NCBI RefSeq assembly: GCF_000308795.1
Contig: NZ_BAGK01000234.1
Span: 1-43,176, forward strand
Length of the DNA: 43,176 nucleotides
From: Nocardia thailandica NBRC 100428
Lineage (GTDB): Bacteria > Actinomycetota > Actinomycetes > Mycobacteriales > Mycobacteriaceae
Direction of reading: 5' to 3'
Within the stretch, counting starts at the first letter, position 1; every line of letters begins with the position of its first letter. A program made the translations under genes and the position numbers. The notes under the pieces were generated by a model. The model did not search any database. It was given only the letters and a program-made list of their open reading frames with translations, and had not been told where the DNA came from. Below, in pieces: positions 1 through 7,471 of the stretch.

Positions 1-351
1 GCCGACCGTCGCCGCCAAGGGTCTGGCCATGAAGTCCGGCTTCAAGCGGCCGGCCCCAAGGCACCCGGCGCCACGGCCCCGGCCACCACCGAGGCGGCCC
101 CGGCCACCGACGCGGCTTCGGCGGCTAGTCCGACTCCGGCCACCGAGGCGGCTCCGGCCGAACCGGCCGAGGCCGAGACCCCCGCCGAGGCGGAGACGGC
201 CACGGAGGCCGCGGTCGACGCTCCGGCCGAGGCGAACGGAACAGCGTCCAACGGCACCGAGTCCAACGGCACCGCGGTCGCCCCGCCGACCGCCAGGCCC
301 GGCGGCCTCGGCTTCAAGGCGGGCGCGAAGGCGCCCGGCCGCAAGAGCTGA
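1..351 (+). CDS. C-terminal tail of an Ala/Pro/Glu-rich protein, with apparent frameshift
   Basis: The gene starts before the window; only its low-complexity C-terminal tail is visible. From about base 58 the frame ending at the TGA at 349-351 gives a long Ala/Pro/Thr/Glu-rich linker, three copies of an S/A-N-G-T motif and a basic end, GLGFKAGAKAPGRKS. Before base 55 the matching sequence lies in another frame, where GLAMKSGFKRPAP resembles the basic motif of the tail. Adding one C to the CCCC run at 54-57 joins the two frames smoothly into a continuous basic/Ala-Pro-rich protein. This suggests a one-base deletion (mutation or sequence error). A programmed -1 shift is less likely because no slippery heptamer is seen. 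The product cannot be identified from this tail; it could be the disordered end of a larger cytoplasmic or cell-division protein. Confidence 0.6.
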   Translation, partial: ADRRRQGSGHEVRLQAAGPKAPGATAPATTEAAPATDAASAASPTPATEAAPAEPAEAETPAEAETATEAAVDAPAEANGTASNGTESNGTAVAPPTARPGGLGFKAGAKAPGRKS

Positions 352-373
352 CCCGCGGCCGGTCCTGAACGAA

Positions 374-411
374 CAGTGCGGCGTGGATCCCCCCGGATCC
401 ACGCCGCACTG
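374..411. terminator. Bidirectional terminator hairpin
   Basis: A perfect 17-bp stem (CAGTGCGGCGTGGATCC and its complement) closes a CCCC loop. It lies between the stop of the plus-strand gene at 351 and the end of the minus-strand gene remnant at 431, so it can serve both converging transcripts. No long T-run follows, as is common for actinobacterial terminators. Confidence 0.8.
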
Positions 412-430
412 CTGTCTGCCCGCGGCCCGA

Positions 431-955
431 TCAGCAGGGATTCGATTCCCCGCACTTCCCCACCGACAGCACCGCCTCGCCCGCGCCGATCGGGACCCCG
501 ACGCGAGTGTCCGGCCGACGTCCCTTCCCGGTCGCGTCCGTCGACCGCGAGAAGAACACCCCCGCGGCCTGCATGGTGTCCTGCGCGTCCTGCAGATTCA
601 TGCAGGCCACCGCGGGCATGACCGCCGCAGCGGCCGACGCCCACCGCAGGTCGCGTGCGGCGCGCTGTCGTGTAGCGCGCGCCGAATCGCTGCCCTCGAT
701 AACGCATCGGGACACCGCGACCCGACGGCGCACCGCCGGCCGCCTGCGGCACGCTCGGGCCGGTCGCCGGCAACGGCGACGCGCTCGGTCCGGTCGTCGT
801 GGCGGGCACGACCACCGGCACCGGCTCGTCGCGGTCGCAACCGGCGCCGAGGAGGTCACCGGCGTCGTGGACGATCGTGTCGCGCGCGCCGAATCGCTGC
901 CCCCGGTAGCGCATCCGGCCACCGCGAGCATGGCCGGGACGGCCGACGCCGGATA
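431..955 (-). pseudogene. Decayed PASTA-like lipoprotein gene
   Basis: Read on the minus strand, the end of this stretch encodes VACMNLQDAQDTMQAAGVFF, then SRSTDATGKGR and finally IGAGEAVLSVGKCGESNPC. From memory this matches a family of small secreted nocardial and mycobacterial proteins with a PASTA-like C-terminal domain. The segment that normally lies between GKGR and PIG (about 20 residues with a DSNW...QTPAPGT-like sequence) is missing. Upstream, a lipobox-like AMLAVAGC (ATG near 931) is followed by a Ser/Thr linker, but a plausible Pro/Thr linker (PVPVVVPATTTGPSASPLP) is in another frame. At least two frameshifts, one internal deletion and an internal duplication therefore separate signal and domain. 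I call it a pseudogene; heavy sequencing error is the alternative. Confidence 0.65.
675..917. repeat. Imperfect direct repeat pair inside the pseudogene
   Basis: Two copies of about 35 bp, at roughly 675-709 and 883-917, share GCGCGCGCCGAATCGCTGCC and then differ at only a few bases. On the minus strand both copies encode GSDSARATR in one frame and MRYRGQRFGAR in another. This looks like a partial internal duplication accompanying gene decay rather than a mobile element. Confidence 0.7.
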
Positions 956-1005
956 GGTCCTGTGCCGCGTGCTGTGCCCCGGTAACGACGACTTCCGCCG
1001 CCCGG

Positions 1006-1539
1006 TCAGCAATCCTGCAGGGCCGCCTTGACGTATCCGACCGACTGGTAGACGTAGTCGTAGGCCCAGCGCCACGCCGCGAGGTCCGGCTCGGGGTCGA
1101 CGAACAGCAGTTCGCCGGGCCAGCACCGGCCGAGGATGTAGCGGGCGCGGGAGATGTGCGGGGTGAAGGTGACGACGATGACCCGCTGCCAGCCGCCCGC
1201 GCGCGCGAGTCGCGCCAGCTCGCGGCCTTCGCCGAGGGTGGTGCGCGGCGCCGGATCGAAGCAGTGGACGTCGAAGCTGTAGCCGCCGTGGCAGATCCGG
1301 TTGATCATCGGCGAGTGCTCGTAGGGATTCGAGACGAGGACGCGGGGCGCGTATCCCTCGGCAGCGAGCCGGAGGCCGAGTTGTTCGCGCCCGTCGTGGG
1401 CGCCGCCGAGGATCAGGACGGCGTCGGCGCGCTGCGGCGGGTCGACCCGCGGGCGCACGTAGACGGGCCACAGCGCCGCCGTCACCGCGAGGACGACGGC
1501 GGCCGCGAGCCCCGCGACGACCACGCTGCGCCTGCTCAT
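1006..1539 (-). CDS. YdcF family (DUF218) membrane-anchored protein
   Basis: The 177-residue product starts with a basic segment and one hydrophobic helix (about residues 6-27), a membrane anchor or uncleaved signal. The rest is a compact DUF218/YdcF-type domain: ADAVLILGGA near residue 39, a middle region with TTLGEGRELA, and VIVVTFTPHISRARYILGR near the C terminus. Family members are small envelope-associated proteins (SanA, YdcF) with a Rossmann-like fold; some bind nucleotide-type ligands, but the substrate is generally unknown. The Cys pair in the middle (ICHGG and VHCFDP) could form a disulfide outside the membrane. It is divergent from udgA, so 1540-1721 holds both promoters. The family assignment is good; the function is not known. 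Confidence 0.85.
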   Translation of the reverse strand: MSRRSVVVAGLAAAVVLAVTAALWPVYVRPRVDPPQRADAVLILGGAHDGREQLGLRLAAEGYAPRVLVSNPYEHSPMINRICHGGYSFDVHCFDPAPRTTLGEGRELARLARAGGWQRVIVVTFTPHISRARYILGRCWPGELLFVDPEPDLAAWRWAYDYVYQSVGYVKAALQDC

Positions 1540-1721
1540 ACCCGCAGCCTATCCGCCCACGTCAGCGGGCCTCGACTCCCGCGATACCGCCGCACATGAA
1601 CGCATCGTCGCAGGTAGAAACGTTTTCGCCGGGTCCGCGTCGCCACCTGTACATCTACTGTTGCGCGCGCCCTCGCCTGCCTGACGCGGCGTAGCCACGC
1701 TCGGCACCTACCAACAGGAGT

Positions 1722-3044
1722 ATGCGATGCACAGTCTTCGGAACGGGGTACCTGGGCGCCACGCACGCGGCGTGCATGGCGGAGCTGGGACATGACGTGC
1801 TCGGGGTGGACGTCGACCCGGGCAAGGTGGCCAAACTGGCCGACGGGGTGGTCCCCTTCTACGAGCCGGGCCTGGACGAGGTGCTGCAACGCAACCTCGC
1901 CGCGGGCCGACTACGTTTCACGACCGACTACGAAATGGCCGCCGACCACGGCGACCTGCACTTCCTCGGTGTCGGCACGCCCCAGAAGAAGGGCGAGTAC
2001 GGCGCCGACCTGAAATACGTCAACGCCGTGGTCGACACGCTGGCCCCGATGCTGGAGCGGCCCGCCACGATCGTCGGCAAGTCGACGGTGCCGGTCGGCA
2101 CGGCGGCGGCGCTGGGCGAACGCGCTCGGGCGAAAGCGGGGGTCGAGGTCGAGGTCGCCTGGAATCCGGAGTTCCTGCGCGAGGGTTTCGCCGTCCAGGA
2201 CACCCTGCGCCCGGACCGTCTGGTCCTGGGCGTCGACCGCGGGCGCGAGGCCGCCGAGCGGGTCGAGCGGCAGATCCGCGAGCTGTACGCCGATCTGCTC
2301 GCCGCGGAAATTCCTTTCCTGAGCACGGATCTGGCCACCGCGGAATTGGTGAAAGTTTCGGCGAACGCCTTTCTCGCGACAAAGATTTCGTTCATCAACG
2401 CGGTATCGGAAGTTTGTGAGGCGACCGGCGCCGACGTGACGGTGCTGGCCGACGCGCTGGGATACGACGCGCGTATCGGTCGCCGTTTCCTCAATGCGGG
2501 CCTGGGTTTCGGCGGCGGCTGCCTGCCCAAGGACATTCGCGCGTTCATGGCGCGTTCGGGGGAACTCGGCGCCGATCATGCGGTCGCATTCCTGCGCGAG
2601 GTCGACAACATCAACATGCGCCGCCGGACCAAAGTCGTCGACATGGCGGCGCGCGCGTGCGGCGGTTCGTTGCTCGGCGCGAATGTCGCGGTCCTCGGCG
2701 CGGCCTTCAAGCCGGAATCCGACGACGTGCGTGATTCGCCCGCCCTGAACGTCGCCGGGATGATCCAGCTGCACGGCGCGGTGGTGACCGTCTACGACCC
2801 GAAAGCCGTGGAGAATTCGCGCCGGGTGTTCCCGACCCTGAACTACGCCACGTCGGTCGCCGAGGCGTGCGATCGCGCCGATGTGGTACTGGTTCTGACC
2901 GAATGGCGCGAATTCACGACTTTGACTCCCGCCGACTTGAATCCGGTGGTACGTTCCCGTTCGATCATCGACGGCCGAAACTGCCTCGACCGCACTGCCT
3001 GGCGCGATGCGGGCTGGGTGTACGCCGGACTCGGTACCCCGTAG
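1722..3044 (+). CDS. udgA: UDP-glucose 6-dehydrogenase
   Basis: Catalyses NAD-dependent two-step oxidation of UDP-glucose to UDP-glucuronate in the cytoplasm, a precursor for envelope polysaccharides or glycolipids. The 440-residue protein has the full family layout: N-terminal Rossmann motif GTGYLGATHAACMAELGHDV, the FLGVGTPQKK segment, NPEFLREGFAVQDTLRPDRLV, the catalytic lysine in LVKVSANAF (Lys211), and the nucleophilic cysteine in GFGGGCLPKD (Cys267). The C-terminal nucleotide-sugar domain contains AFKPESDDVRDSPA. The start gives the expected MRCTVFGTGYLG, but the AGGAG at 1716-1720 is only one base from the ATG, unusually close. The udgA / dcd / glycine tRNA neighbourhood is also found around Rv0321-Rv0322 of M. 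tuberculosis. The next gene follows after 36 bases on the same strand and may be co-transcribed. Confidence 0.95.
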   Translation: MRCTVFGTGYLGATHAACMAELGHDVLGVDVDPGKVAKLADGVVPFYEPGLDEVLQRNLAAGRLRFTTDYEMAADHGDLHFLGVGTPQKKGEYGADLKYVNAVVDTLAPMLERPATIVGKSTVPVGTAAALGERARAKAGVEVEVAWNPEFLREGFAVQDTLRPDRLVLGVDRGREAAERVERQIRELYADLLAAEIPFLSTDLATAELVKVSANAFLATKISFINAVSEVCEATGADVTVLADALGYDARIGRRFLNAGLGFGGGCLPKDIRAFMARSGELGADHAVAFLREVDNINMRRRTKVVDMAARACGGSLLGANVAVLGAAFKPESDDVRDSPALNVAGMIQLHGAVVTVYDPKAVENSRRVFPTLNYATSVAEACDRADVVLVLTEWREFTTLTPADLNPVVRSRSIIDGRNCLDRTAWRDAGWVYAGLGTP

Positions 3045-3080
3045 AGTGGCCGCGTAAGCGGGTGACGGGATGGTCTGACG

Positions 3081-4433
3081 ATGAATTCGGTAACGGGAGT
3101 TTCGGTGGGTGCCGGTTCGGTGCGCCTGGCGCGCCCTGCGCCGGGTGGCATGCTCCCGTTCGCTTTCGACGTGCACTCGCTACCGATGCCCGAACACCAG
3201 GTGGACGAGGCCGCGGCCGAAGCGGTCGCCGGCGCGCTGATCTCCGCCGAGCCGTCGGCCACCGCCATCACCTTCCGGAGCGAACCGCAGGCCAGGGCGG
3301 TGCGATCCGCGCTCGCCCGGCGCCAGCTCACCAACTATCAGCTGATCCCGGAGGCGGTCGCCGCGCTGCATTTCGCGCACGCCACGTGCGATCTGCGCGA
3401 GGTGACGACGCTCGCGGTCTACGACCTCGGCAGTTCCGGGCTGACGGTGAGCGTGGTCAACGCCCGCACCGGCGACATCCGGCACACCGAGCGCAGCAGC
3501 GACATCAGCGGCGACTACCTCGATTCCCTCATCCGCGAACAGCAGATCGCCTCGGGCCGGATCGCCCATCCGGCCGACCCCGCCGGCCTGGCCGCCCTGG
3601 ACGCGCAGTGCCGGGCCGCCAAGGAACAGCTGTCGACGAGCAACGCGGTCGCGCTGCCCAGCGAGCAGGGCCTCGTGCTGCTGACCCGGGAGAACTTCGA
3701 ATCGCTGATGATGCTGGCGATCGAGTCCTCGGCGCGGCTGGCCAGGGACGCGATCATCCGCGCCCAGTACCCCGTGCAGGCGATCCTGGTGATCGGCGGC
3801 GGCGCCCGCATCCCGCTGGTCGCCGGGGTGCTGGAGCGGACGATCGGGGTGCCGGTCATCGTGCCCGAGGAGCCGGAGACCGTTCTGGCGCGCGGCGCGG
3901 CCCTGCTGGCCACCCCGGCGGTGGCGGCGCCCGCCCCCGTGCAGACCGCGGCGCCGGCGCCGCAGGGCGCGGCGTACGGCGAGGACGACATCACCCCCGC
4001 CTGGCTGACCGCCCCCGCGCGCCGCAGCCGCAATCCCCTGGACGCGTTGACGTCCCGCAGCGGCCATTCCCGCCGCGAGCTGAATGTCGCGGCCCTGACG
4101 GTGACCTCGCTCGTCGTGGTCGCCGCGATCGGTCTCGGCCTCGGTTACGGCCCGCAGGTCCTCGAGCGCGGCTCGCAGAGCCCGGAGGACGCCCAGGCGG
4201 TGCCCGCGTCGACCACGCCGCGGCAGAGCGGCGTCACCCCCAACACGACCACCGCCCCGACGCCGAGCGAGCTGCAGCACGAGACCGCCGCCGCCCCGCC
4301 GTCCTACGCGCCCCAGCAGACGACCGAGGCGCCGGTGACCACGCCGGGCCCGAACACCTTCACGGTGCCGGGCCTGCCGCCCATCGTCATGCCGACGCTG
4401 CCGCCGATCGTCGTGCCGGGGTTCCCGCAGTAG
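3081..4433 (+). CDS. Membrane-anchored Hsp70-like ATPase-domain protein
   Basis: The 450-residue protein has an actin/Hsp70-type ATPase domain (about residues 1-280) but no recognisable substrate-binding domain. Visible motifs are a degenerate phosphate-1 loop (GVSVGAGSVRLA), the phosphate-2-like LAVYDLGSSGLTVSVV, and the adenosine motif LVIGGGARIPLV near residues 236-247. After a linker comes one transmembrane helix (about 335-357, VAALTVTSLVVVAAIGLGLG) and a Thr/Pro-rich tail ending in PPIV-type repeats, probably outside the membrane. This fits Hsp70-family proteins of actinobacteria that are single-pass and likely act in envelope sensing or assembly rather than classic folding. The altered phosphate-1 loop may lower ATP turnover. 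It may be co-transcribed with udgA. The family is clear; the role is unknown. Confidence 0.8.
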   Translation: MNSVTGVSVGAGSVRLARPAPGGMLPFAFDVHSLPMPEHQVDEAAAEAVAGALISAEPSATAITFRSEPQARAVRSALARRQLTNYQLIPEAVAALHFAHATCDLREVTTLAVYDLGSSGLTVSVVNARTGDIRHTERSSDISGDYLDSLIREQQIASGRIAHPADPAGLAALDAQCRAAKEQLSTSNAVALPSEQGLVLLTRENFESLMMLAIESSARLARDAIIRAQYPVQAILVIGGGARIPLVAGVLERTIGVPVIVPEEPETVLARGAALLATPAVAAPAPVQTAAPAPQGAAYGEDDITPAWLTAPARRSRNPLDALTSRSGHSRRELNVAALTVTSLVVVAAIGLGLGYGPQVLERGSQSPEDAQAVPASTTPRQSGVTPNTTTAPTPSELQHETAAAPPSYAPQQTTEAPVTTPGPNTFTVPGLPPIVMPTLPPIVVPGFPQ

Positions 4434-4439
4434 CGGTGC

Positions 4440-5714
4440 TCAGTGCCGGGCGTGCCGCGCCCGGCGCGGCGCCTCCACCTGGGGCTTGCTGCCGAAGGGC
4501 CGCGCGAGCAACACCGCGATGGCGGTCGTCAGCGGCACCGAGAGGGCGAGGGCGATACCGCCGACCGCGGAGCGGGCGATCTCGATCGCCACGGCGTCGC
4601 CGGTGAGCACGTCGCGCATGGACCGTCCCGCCACGCTGAACAGCAGCAGCAGCGGCAGCGCGCCACCGGCGTAGGCGAGCACCAGCGTGTAGACCGTGCT
4701 GGCGATGTGGTCGCGCCCGACGCGCATCGTCGCCGCGAAGACCTCGCGGCGGGAGGCGCCTTCGTCGAGCGCGGCGAGTTCGAAGGCGGCCGACGCCTGG
4801 GTGATGGTGACGTCGTTGAGCACACCGAGCGAGCCGATGATGAAGCCGGCCAGCAGCAGGCCGGTGATGCTGACGTGCTGCAGGTAGGTGGCGACGTTGG
4901 TGTTCTGCTCCTCCGACAGCCCGGTCAGGTGGGTGACCTCGAGCGCCAGCCAGGACAGCACGGCCGCGAGCACCATCGAGGCCAGCGTGCCGAGCAGCGC
5001 CGAGCTGGTCCGCAGGTTGACCCCGTGCGCGAGGTAGAGCACCGCGTAGAGGATGAGCGAGCCGGCCACCAGCGCCACGGGGACGGCGGGTTTCCCGTCC
5101 AGCAGCGCGGGCAGCAGGAACACCACCACGACGGCGAAGGCGAAGCCGAGGCCGAGCAGCGCGCGGATGCCGCGCCAGCGCGCGACGAGGGCGATGACGA
5201 CCACGAAGGCGATCACGATCAGTGTCAGGGGGAGCCCGCGCGCGTAGTCCTCGAAGGAGTAGAGGGTGGCGCCGGAGGGATCCTGCTGGCGGATGACGCG
5301 GATCTTGTCGCCCGCGGCGAGGTCGGGCTGGCCGGGGCCTGGGGCGATCTCGAACAGCGTGTAGCTGCCCTCGTTCGGCCCGGAGTCGATGGAGATGATG
5401 CTGCGCTGGCAGGTGTAGGCGTTGGCGCGGGGCGGGACCGGCTTGTCGGGGAAGACCTTTCCGATCGACGGGCTGCCGCACGCGCCGACGTCCTGCTGCA
5501 CGACGGTGCCCGCCTCGGTCTGGACGGCGCCGCCGCCCGCGTTCTGCATGGGCAGGGGGATGTCGACGTGCTGCTTGCTCGGCCACAGCACGACGGTGGC
5601 GATCAGCACGATCACCCCGATGACGGCCAGGAGCCCGACGACCACCCGGGCCGCGGTGTCACCGATGGCGATGGGCCCGGAGTGGTCGTGATGGTGGTGA
5701 TGATGATCGCTCAC
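4440..5714 (-). CDS. YibE/F family multi-pass membrane protein
   Basis: The 424-residue protein begins with a natural histidine run (MSDHHHHHHDHSG), then one transmembrane helix (about 20-45). An extracytoplasmic region follows to about residue 155, with two cysteines (ACGSPS, YTCQRS) and an OB-like stretch (AAGDKIRVIRQQDP). At least seven further helices form the YibE/F core, with the conserved VSITGLLLAGFIIGSLGVLNDVTITQA and the RREVFAATMRVGRDHIASTVYTL region. YibE/F proteins are predicted permeases of unknown substrate. The His run could bind metal, but there is no metal-responsive site or partner nearby. It converges with the Hsp70-like gene, with six bases between the stops. Confidence 0.88.
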   Translation of the reverse strand: MSDHHHHHHDHSGPIAIGDTAARVVVGLLAVIGVIVLIATVVLWPSKQHVDIPLPMQNAGGGAVQTEAGTVVQQDVGACGSPSIGKVFPDKPVPPRANAYTCQRSIISIDSGPNEGSYTLFEIAPGPGQPDLAAGDKIRVIRQQDPSGATLYSFEDYARGLPLTLIVIAFVVVIALVARWRGIRALLGLGFAFAVVVVFLLPALLDGKPAVPVALVAGSLILYAVLYLAHGVNLRTSSALLGTLASMVLAAVLSWLALEVTHLTGLSEEQNTNVATYLQHVSITGLLLAGFIIGSLGVLNDVTITQASAAFELAALDEGASRREVFAATMRVGRDHIASTVYTLVLAYAGGALPLLLLFSVAGRSMRDVLTGDAVAIEIARSAVGGIALALSVPLTTAIAVLLARPFGSKPQVEAPRRARHARH

Positions 5715-5765
5715 GGTCCCCGAGCTTAAGGGATTTCATTTTCAACACCGCACCGTGGAAACAAA

Positions 5766-5803
5766 ACTCCCCGCGTCCGGGTTGGCTACCGGACGCGGGG
5801 AGT
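5766..5803 (-). terminator. Rho-independent terminator of the 6C RNA
   Basis: A perfect 15-bp stem (ACTCCCCGCGTCCGG and its complement) with an 8-base loop is followed on the minus strand by TTTTGTTT. It is the only terminator in the window with a clear T-rich tail, which fits a discrete small RNA. Confidence 0.85.
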
Positions 5804-5941
5804 CGACGTAGAGGGGGCGGCGGAGAGCAGGGGGATGTCTCCGCCGCCCGCAGGCAGGCGCCCAGGGGGGTAGGCGCGCGTACCTGAGGCCTCCAGTTGT
5901 CCAGGGGGGGTAGACAACCGGGCCGGGCGCCCGAAGCGCCG
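5766..5941 (-). ncRNA. 6C RNA (actinobacterial small RNA with two C-rich hairpin loops)
   Basis: On the minus strand this stretch forms two stem-loops whose loops both read TA, a run of Cs, then TG: hairpin 5895-5919 (7-bp stem with one G-U pair, seven Cs, complement of 5904-5910) and hairpin 5858-5877 (5-bp stem, six Cs, complement of 5865-5870). A possible small 5' hairpin with a TTCGG loop lies near 5927-5941. Downstream is a strong 15-bp terminator stem at 5766-5803 followed by TTTTGTTT. Two hairpins with loops of six or more Cs followed by a terminator is the definition of the actinobacterial 6C RNA family, called B11 in mycobacteria, where it is a trans-acting small RNA pairing through its C-rich loops. 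The 5' end is inferred from a TACAGT box at 5948-5953. No protein gene fits the region. Confidence 0.85.
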
Positions 5942-5947
5942 GGTCCT

Positions 5948-5953
5948 ACTGTA
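5948..5953 (-). promoter_or_regulatory. Possible -10 box of the 6C RNA
   Basis: TACAGT on the minus strand lies about seven bases before the inferred 5' end of the 6C RNA. No convincing -35 box is present at the usual distance. The AT-rich stretch at 5950-6010 is otherwise free of genes. Confidence 0.4.
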
Positions 5954-6113
5954 CACAAACCTCACGGTTTTGCACTAGTAGGTCGATAAAAAACCCAAAA
6001 TTCCGAACTCAAGGTCTGTTTTCCCAGGTTCTGGCCTGTTGACCGACCGGTGAGTAACCCCGACACCTCACGTCGTGGTGCATCGTAGGGTGAGTCTGCC
6101 GCACAGAGCGCGA

Positions 6114-6145
6114 AGGCCCCGGAGCGGGGGTCCGCTCCGGGGCCT
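6114..6145 (-). terminator. Terminator hairpin after the aminotransferase gene
   Basis: A perfect 14-bp GC-rich stem (AGGCCCCGGAGCGG and its complement) with a 4-base loop begins 13 bases beyond the stop codon of the minus-strand aminotransferase gene. There is no T-run. Confidence 0.75.
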
Positions 6146-6158
6146 CAGGCGGCCGGGA

Positions 6159-7409
6159 TCACTGCCGATAGCCGGCCAGGAAATTGCCGAAGCGCTCGAT
6201 CGCCACCGCCAGGTCCCGCGCCCACGGCAGCGTCACGATGCGCAGATGGTCGTGGTTCGGCCAGTTGAAGCCGGTGCCCTGGACCATGAGGATCTTCTCC
6301 TGCAGCAGCAGGTCGAGCACCAGCTTGGCGTCGTCGTGGATCTCGTGCACGTTCGGGTCGAGCCGGGGGAAGGCGTACAGCGCGCCGCGCGGCTTCACAC
6401 ACGACACCCCCGGGATCATGTTCAGCCGCTCCCAGGCCACGTCGCGCTGCTCGAGCAGGCGCCCGCCCGGCAGGATGAGATCCTCGATGCTCTGATGCCC
6501 GCCGAGGGCGACCTGGATCGCGTGCTGCGCGGGCACGTTCGGGCACAGCCGCGACGACGCAAGCAGATCGATGCCCTCCAGGAAACCGCGCGCGTGCTCC
6601 TTGGGCCCGGTGATCGCCAGCCAGCCCGAGCGGTAGCCGGCCACCCGGTACGCCTTGGACAGGCCGTTGAAGGTCAGGCACAGCAGGTCGGGCGCCAGCG
6701 ACGCCAGCGAGATGTGCTTGGCGTCGTCGTAGAGGATCTTGTCGTAGATCTCGTCGGCCAGCAGCAGCAGATTGTGCTTGCGCGCCAGGTCGACGAGCTG
6801 CTGGAGCACCTCGGTGGAGTACACCGCGCCCGTCGGGTTGTTCGGGTTGATCACCAGCAGCGCCTTGGTGCGGTCGGTGATCTTGGCCTCGATGTCGGCG
6901 ATGTCGGGCTGCCAGCCGTTGGCCTCGTCGCACAGGTAGTGCACGGGGGTACCGCCCGCCAGGCTGGTCATCGCCGTCCACAGCGGGTAGTCCGGCGCCG
7001 GGATCAGCACCTCGTCGCCGTTGTTCAGCAGCGCCTGCATGGTGATGGTGATCAGCTCAGAGACCCCGTTGCCCAGGTAGACGTCGTCGACGTCGAGCTC
7101 GGGAAAGCCGGGGACCAGCTCGTAGCGGGTCACGATGGCCCGGCGCGCGGGCAGGATGCCCTTGGACTCGGAGTAGCCCTGCGCGTACGGCAGCGCGGCG
7201 ATGATGTCGCGCATGATCACATCGGGGGCCTCGAAACCGAACGGCGCCGGGTTGCCGATGTTGAGCTTCAGGATCCGGTGCCCCTCGGCCTCCAGCCGCG
7301 CGGCGTGCGCGTGCACCGGTCCACGAATCTCGTAGACCACGTTCTGCAGCTTCGTGGACTGCTCCAGCACGCGCGGCGGGACATAGGGATGTTGAGGCAC
7401 AGTTGACAT
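6159..7409 (-). CDS. alaA: AlaA-type pyridoxal-phosphate aminotransferase
   Basis: A class I/II aminotransferase of 416 residues, most like the glutamate-pyruvate (alanine) transaminase AlaA; the mycobacterial homologue is annotated aspC (Rv0337c). Key sequences are LKLNIGNPAPFGFEAP, AQGYSESKGILPARRAI, VLIPAPDYPLWTA, VINPNNPTGAVYS, LLLADEIYDKILYDD, and the cofactor lysine in NGLSKAYRVAGYRSGW (Lys252). The start is the ATG giving MSTVPQHPYVPP; the open frame extends much further upstream without family similarity. The gene follows the XRE regulator gene after 62 bases on the same strand. A terminator lies directly downstream, so the transcript ends before the 6C RNA. The exact amino donor and acceptor are inferred from family only. 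Confidence 0.92.
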   Translation of the reverse strand: MSTVPQHPYVPPRVLEQSTKLQNVVYEIRGPVHAHAARLEAEGHRILKLNIGNPAPFGFEAPDVIMRDIIAALPYAQGYSESKGILPARRAIVTRYELVPGFPELDVDDVYLGNGVSELITITMQALLNNGDEVLIPAPDYPLWTAMTSLAGGTPVHYLCDEANGWQPDIADIEAKITDRTKALLVINPNNPTGAVYSTEVLQQLVDLARKHNLLLLADEIYDKILYDDAKHISLASLAPDLLCLTFNGLSKAYRVAGYRSGWLAITGPKEHARGFLEGIDLLASSRLCPNVPAQHAIQVALGGHQSIEDLILPGGRLLEQRDVAWERLNMIPGVSCVKPRGALYAFPRLDPNVHEIHDDAKLVLDLLLQEKILMVQGTGFNWPNHDHLRIVTLPWARDLAVAIERFGNFLAGYRQ

Positions 7410-7471
7410 TGTGCCGCGCCCGGCGCACCCGGTGTTCGCGGACCCGGGAAACGGCAGGTCAGACGGGTTGC

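Noticed and set aside
675..917. Direct repeats as insertion-sequence ends
   Set aside because: They are direct, not inverted, contain no transposase remnant and code for the same peptide piece twice, so duplication is simpler.
2867..4606. Long plus-strand Arg-rich open frame (579 codons)
   Set aside because: A shadow of the Hsp70-like gene in another frame; composition is Arg/Pro/Gly with no motif.
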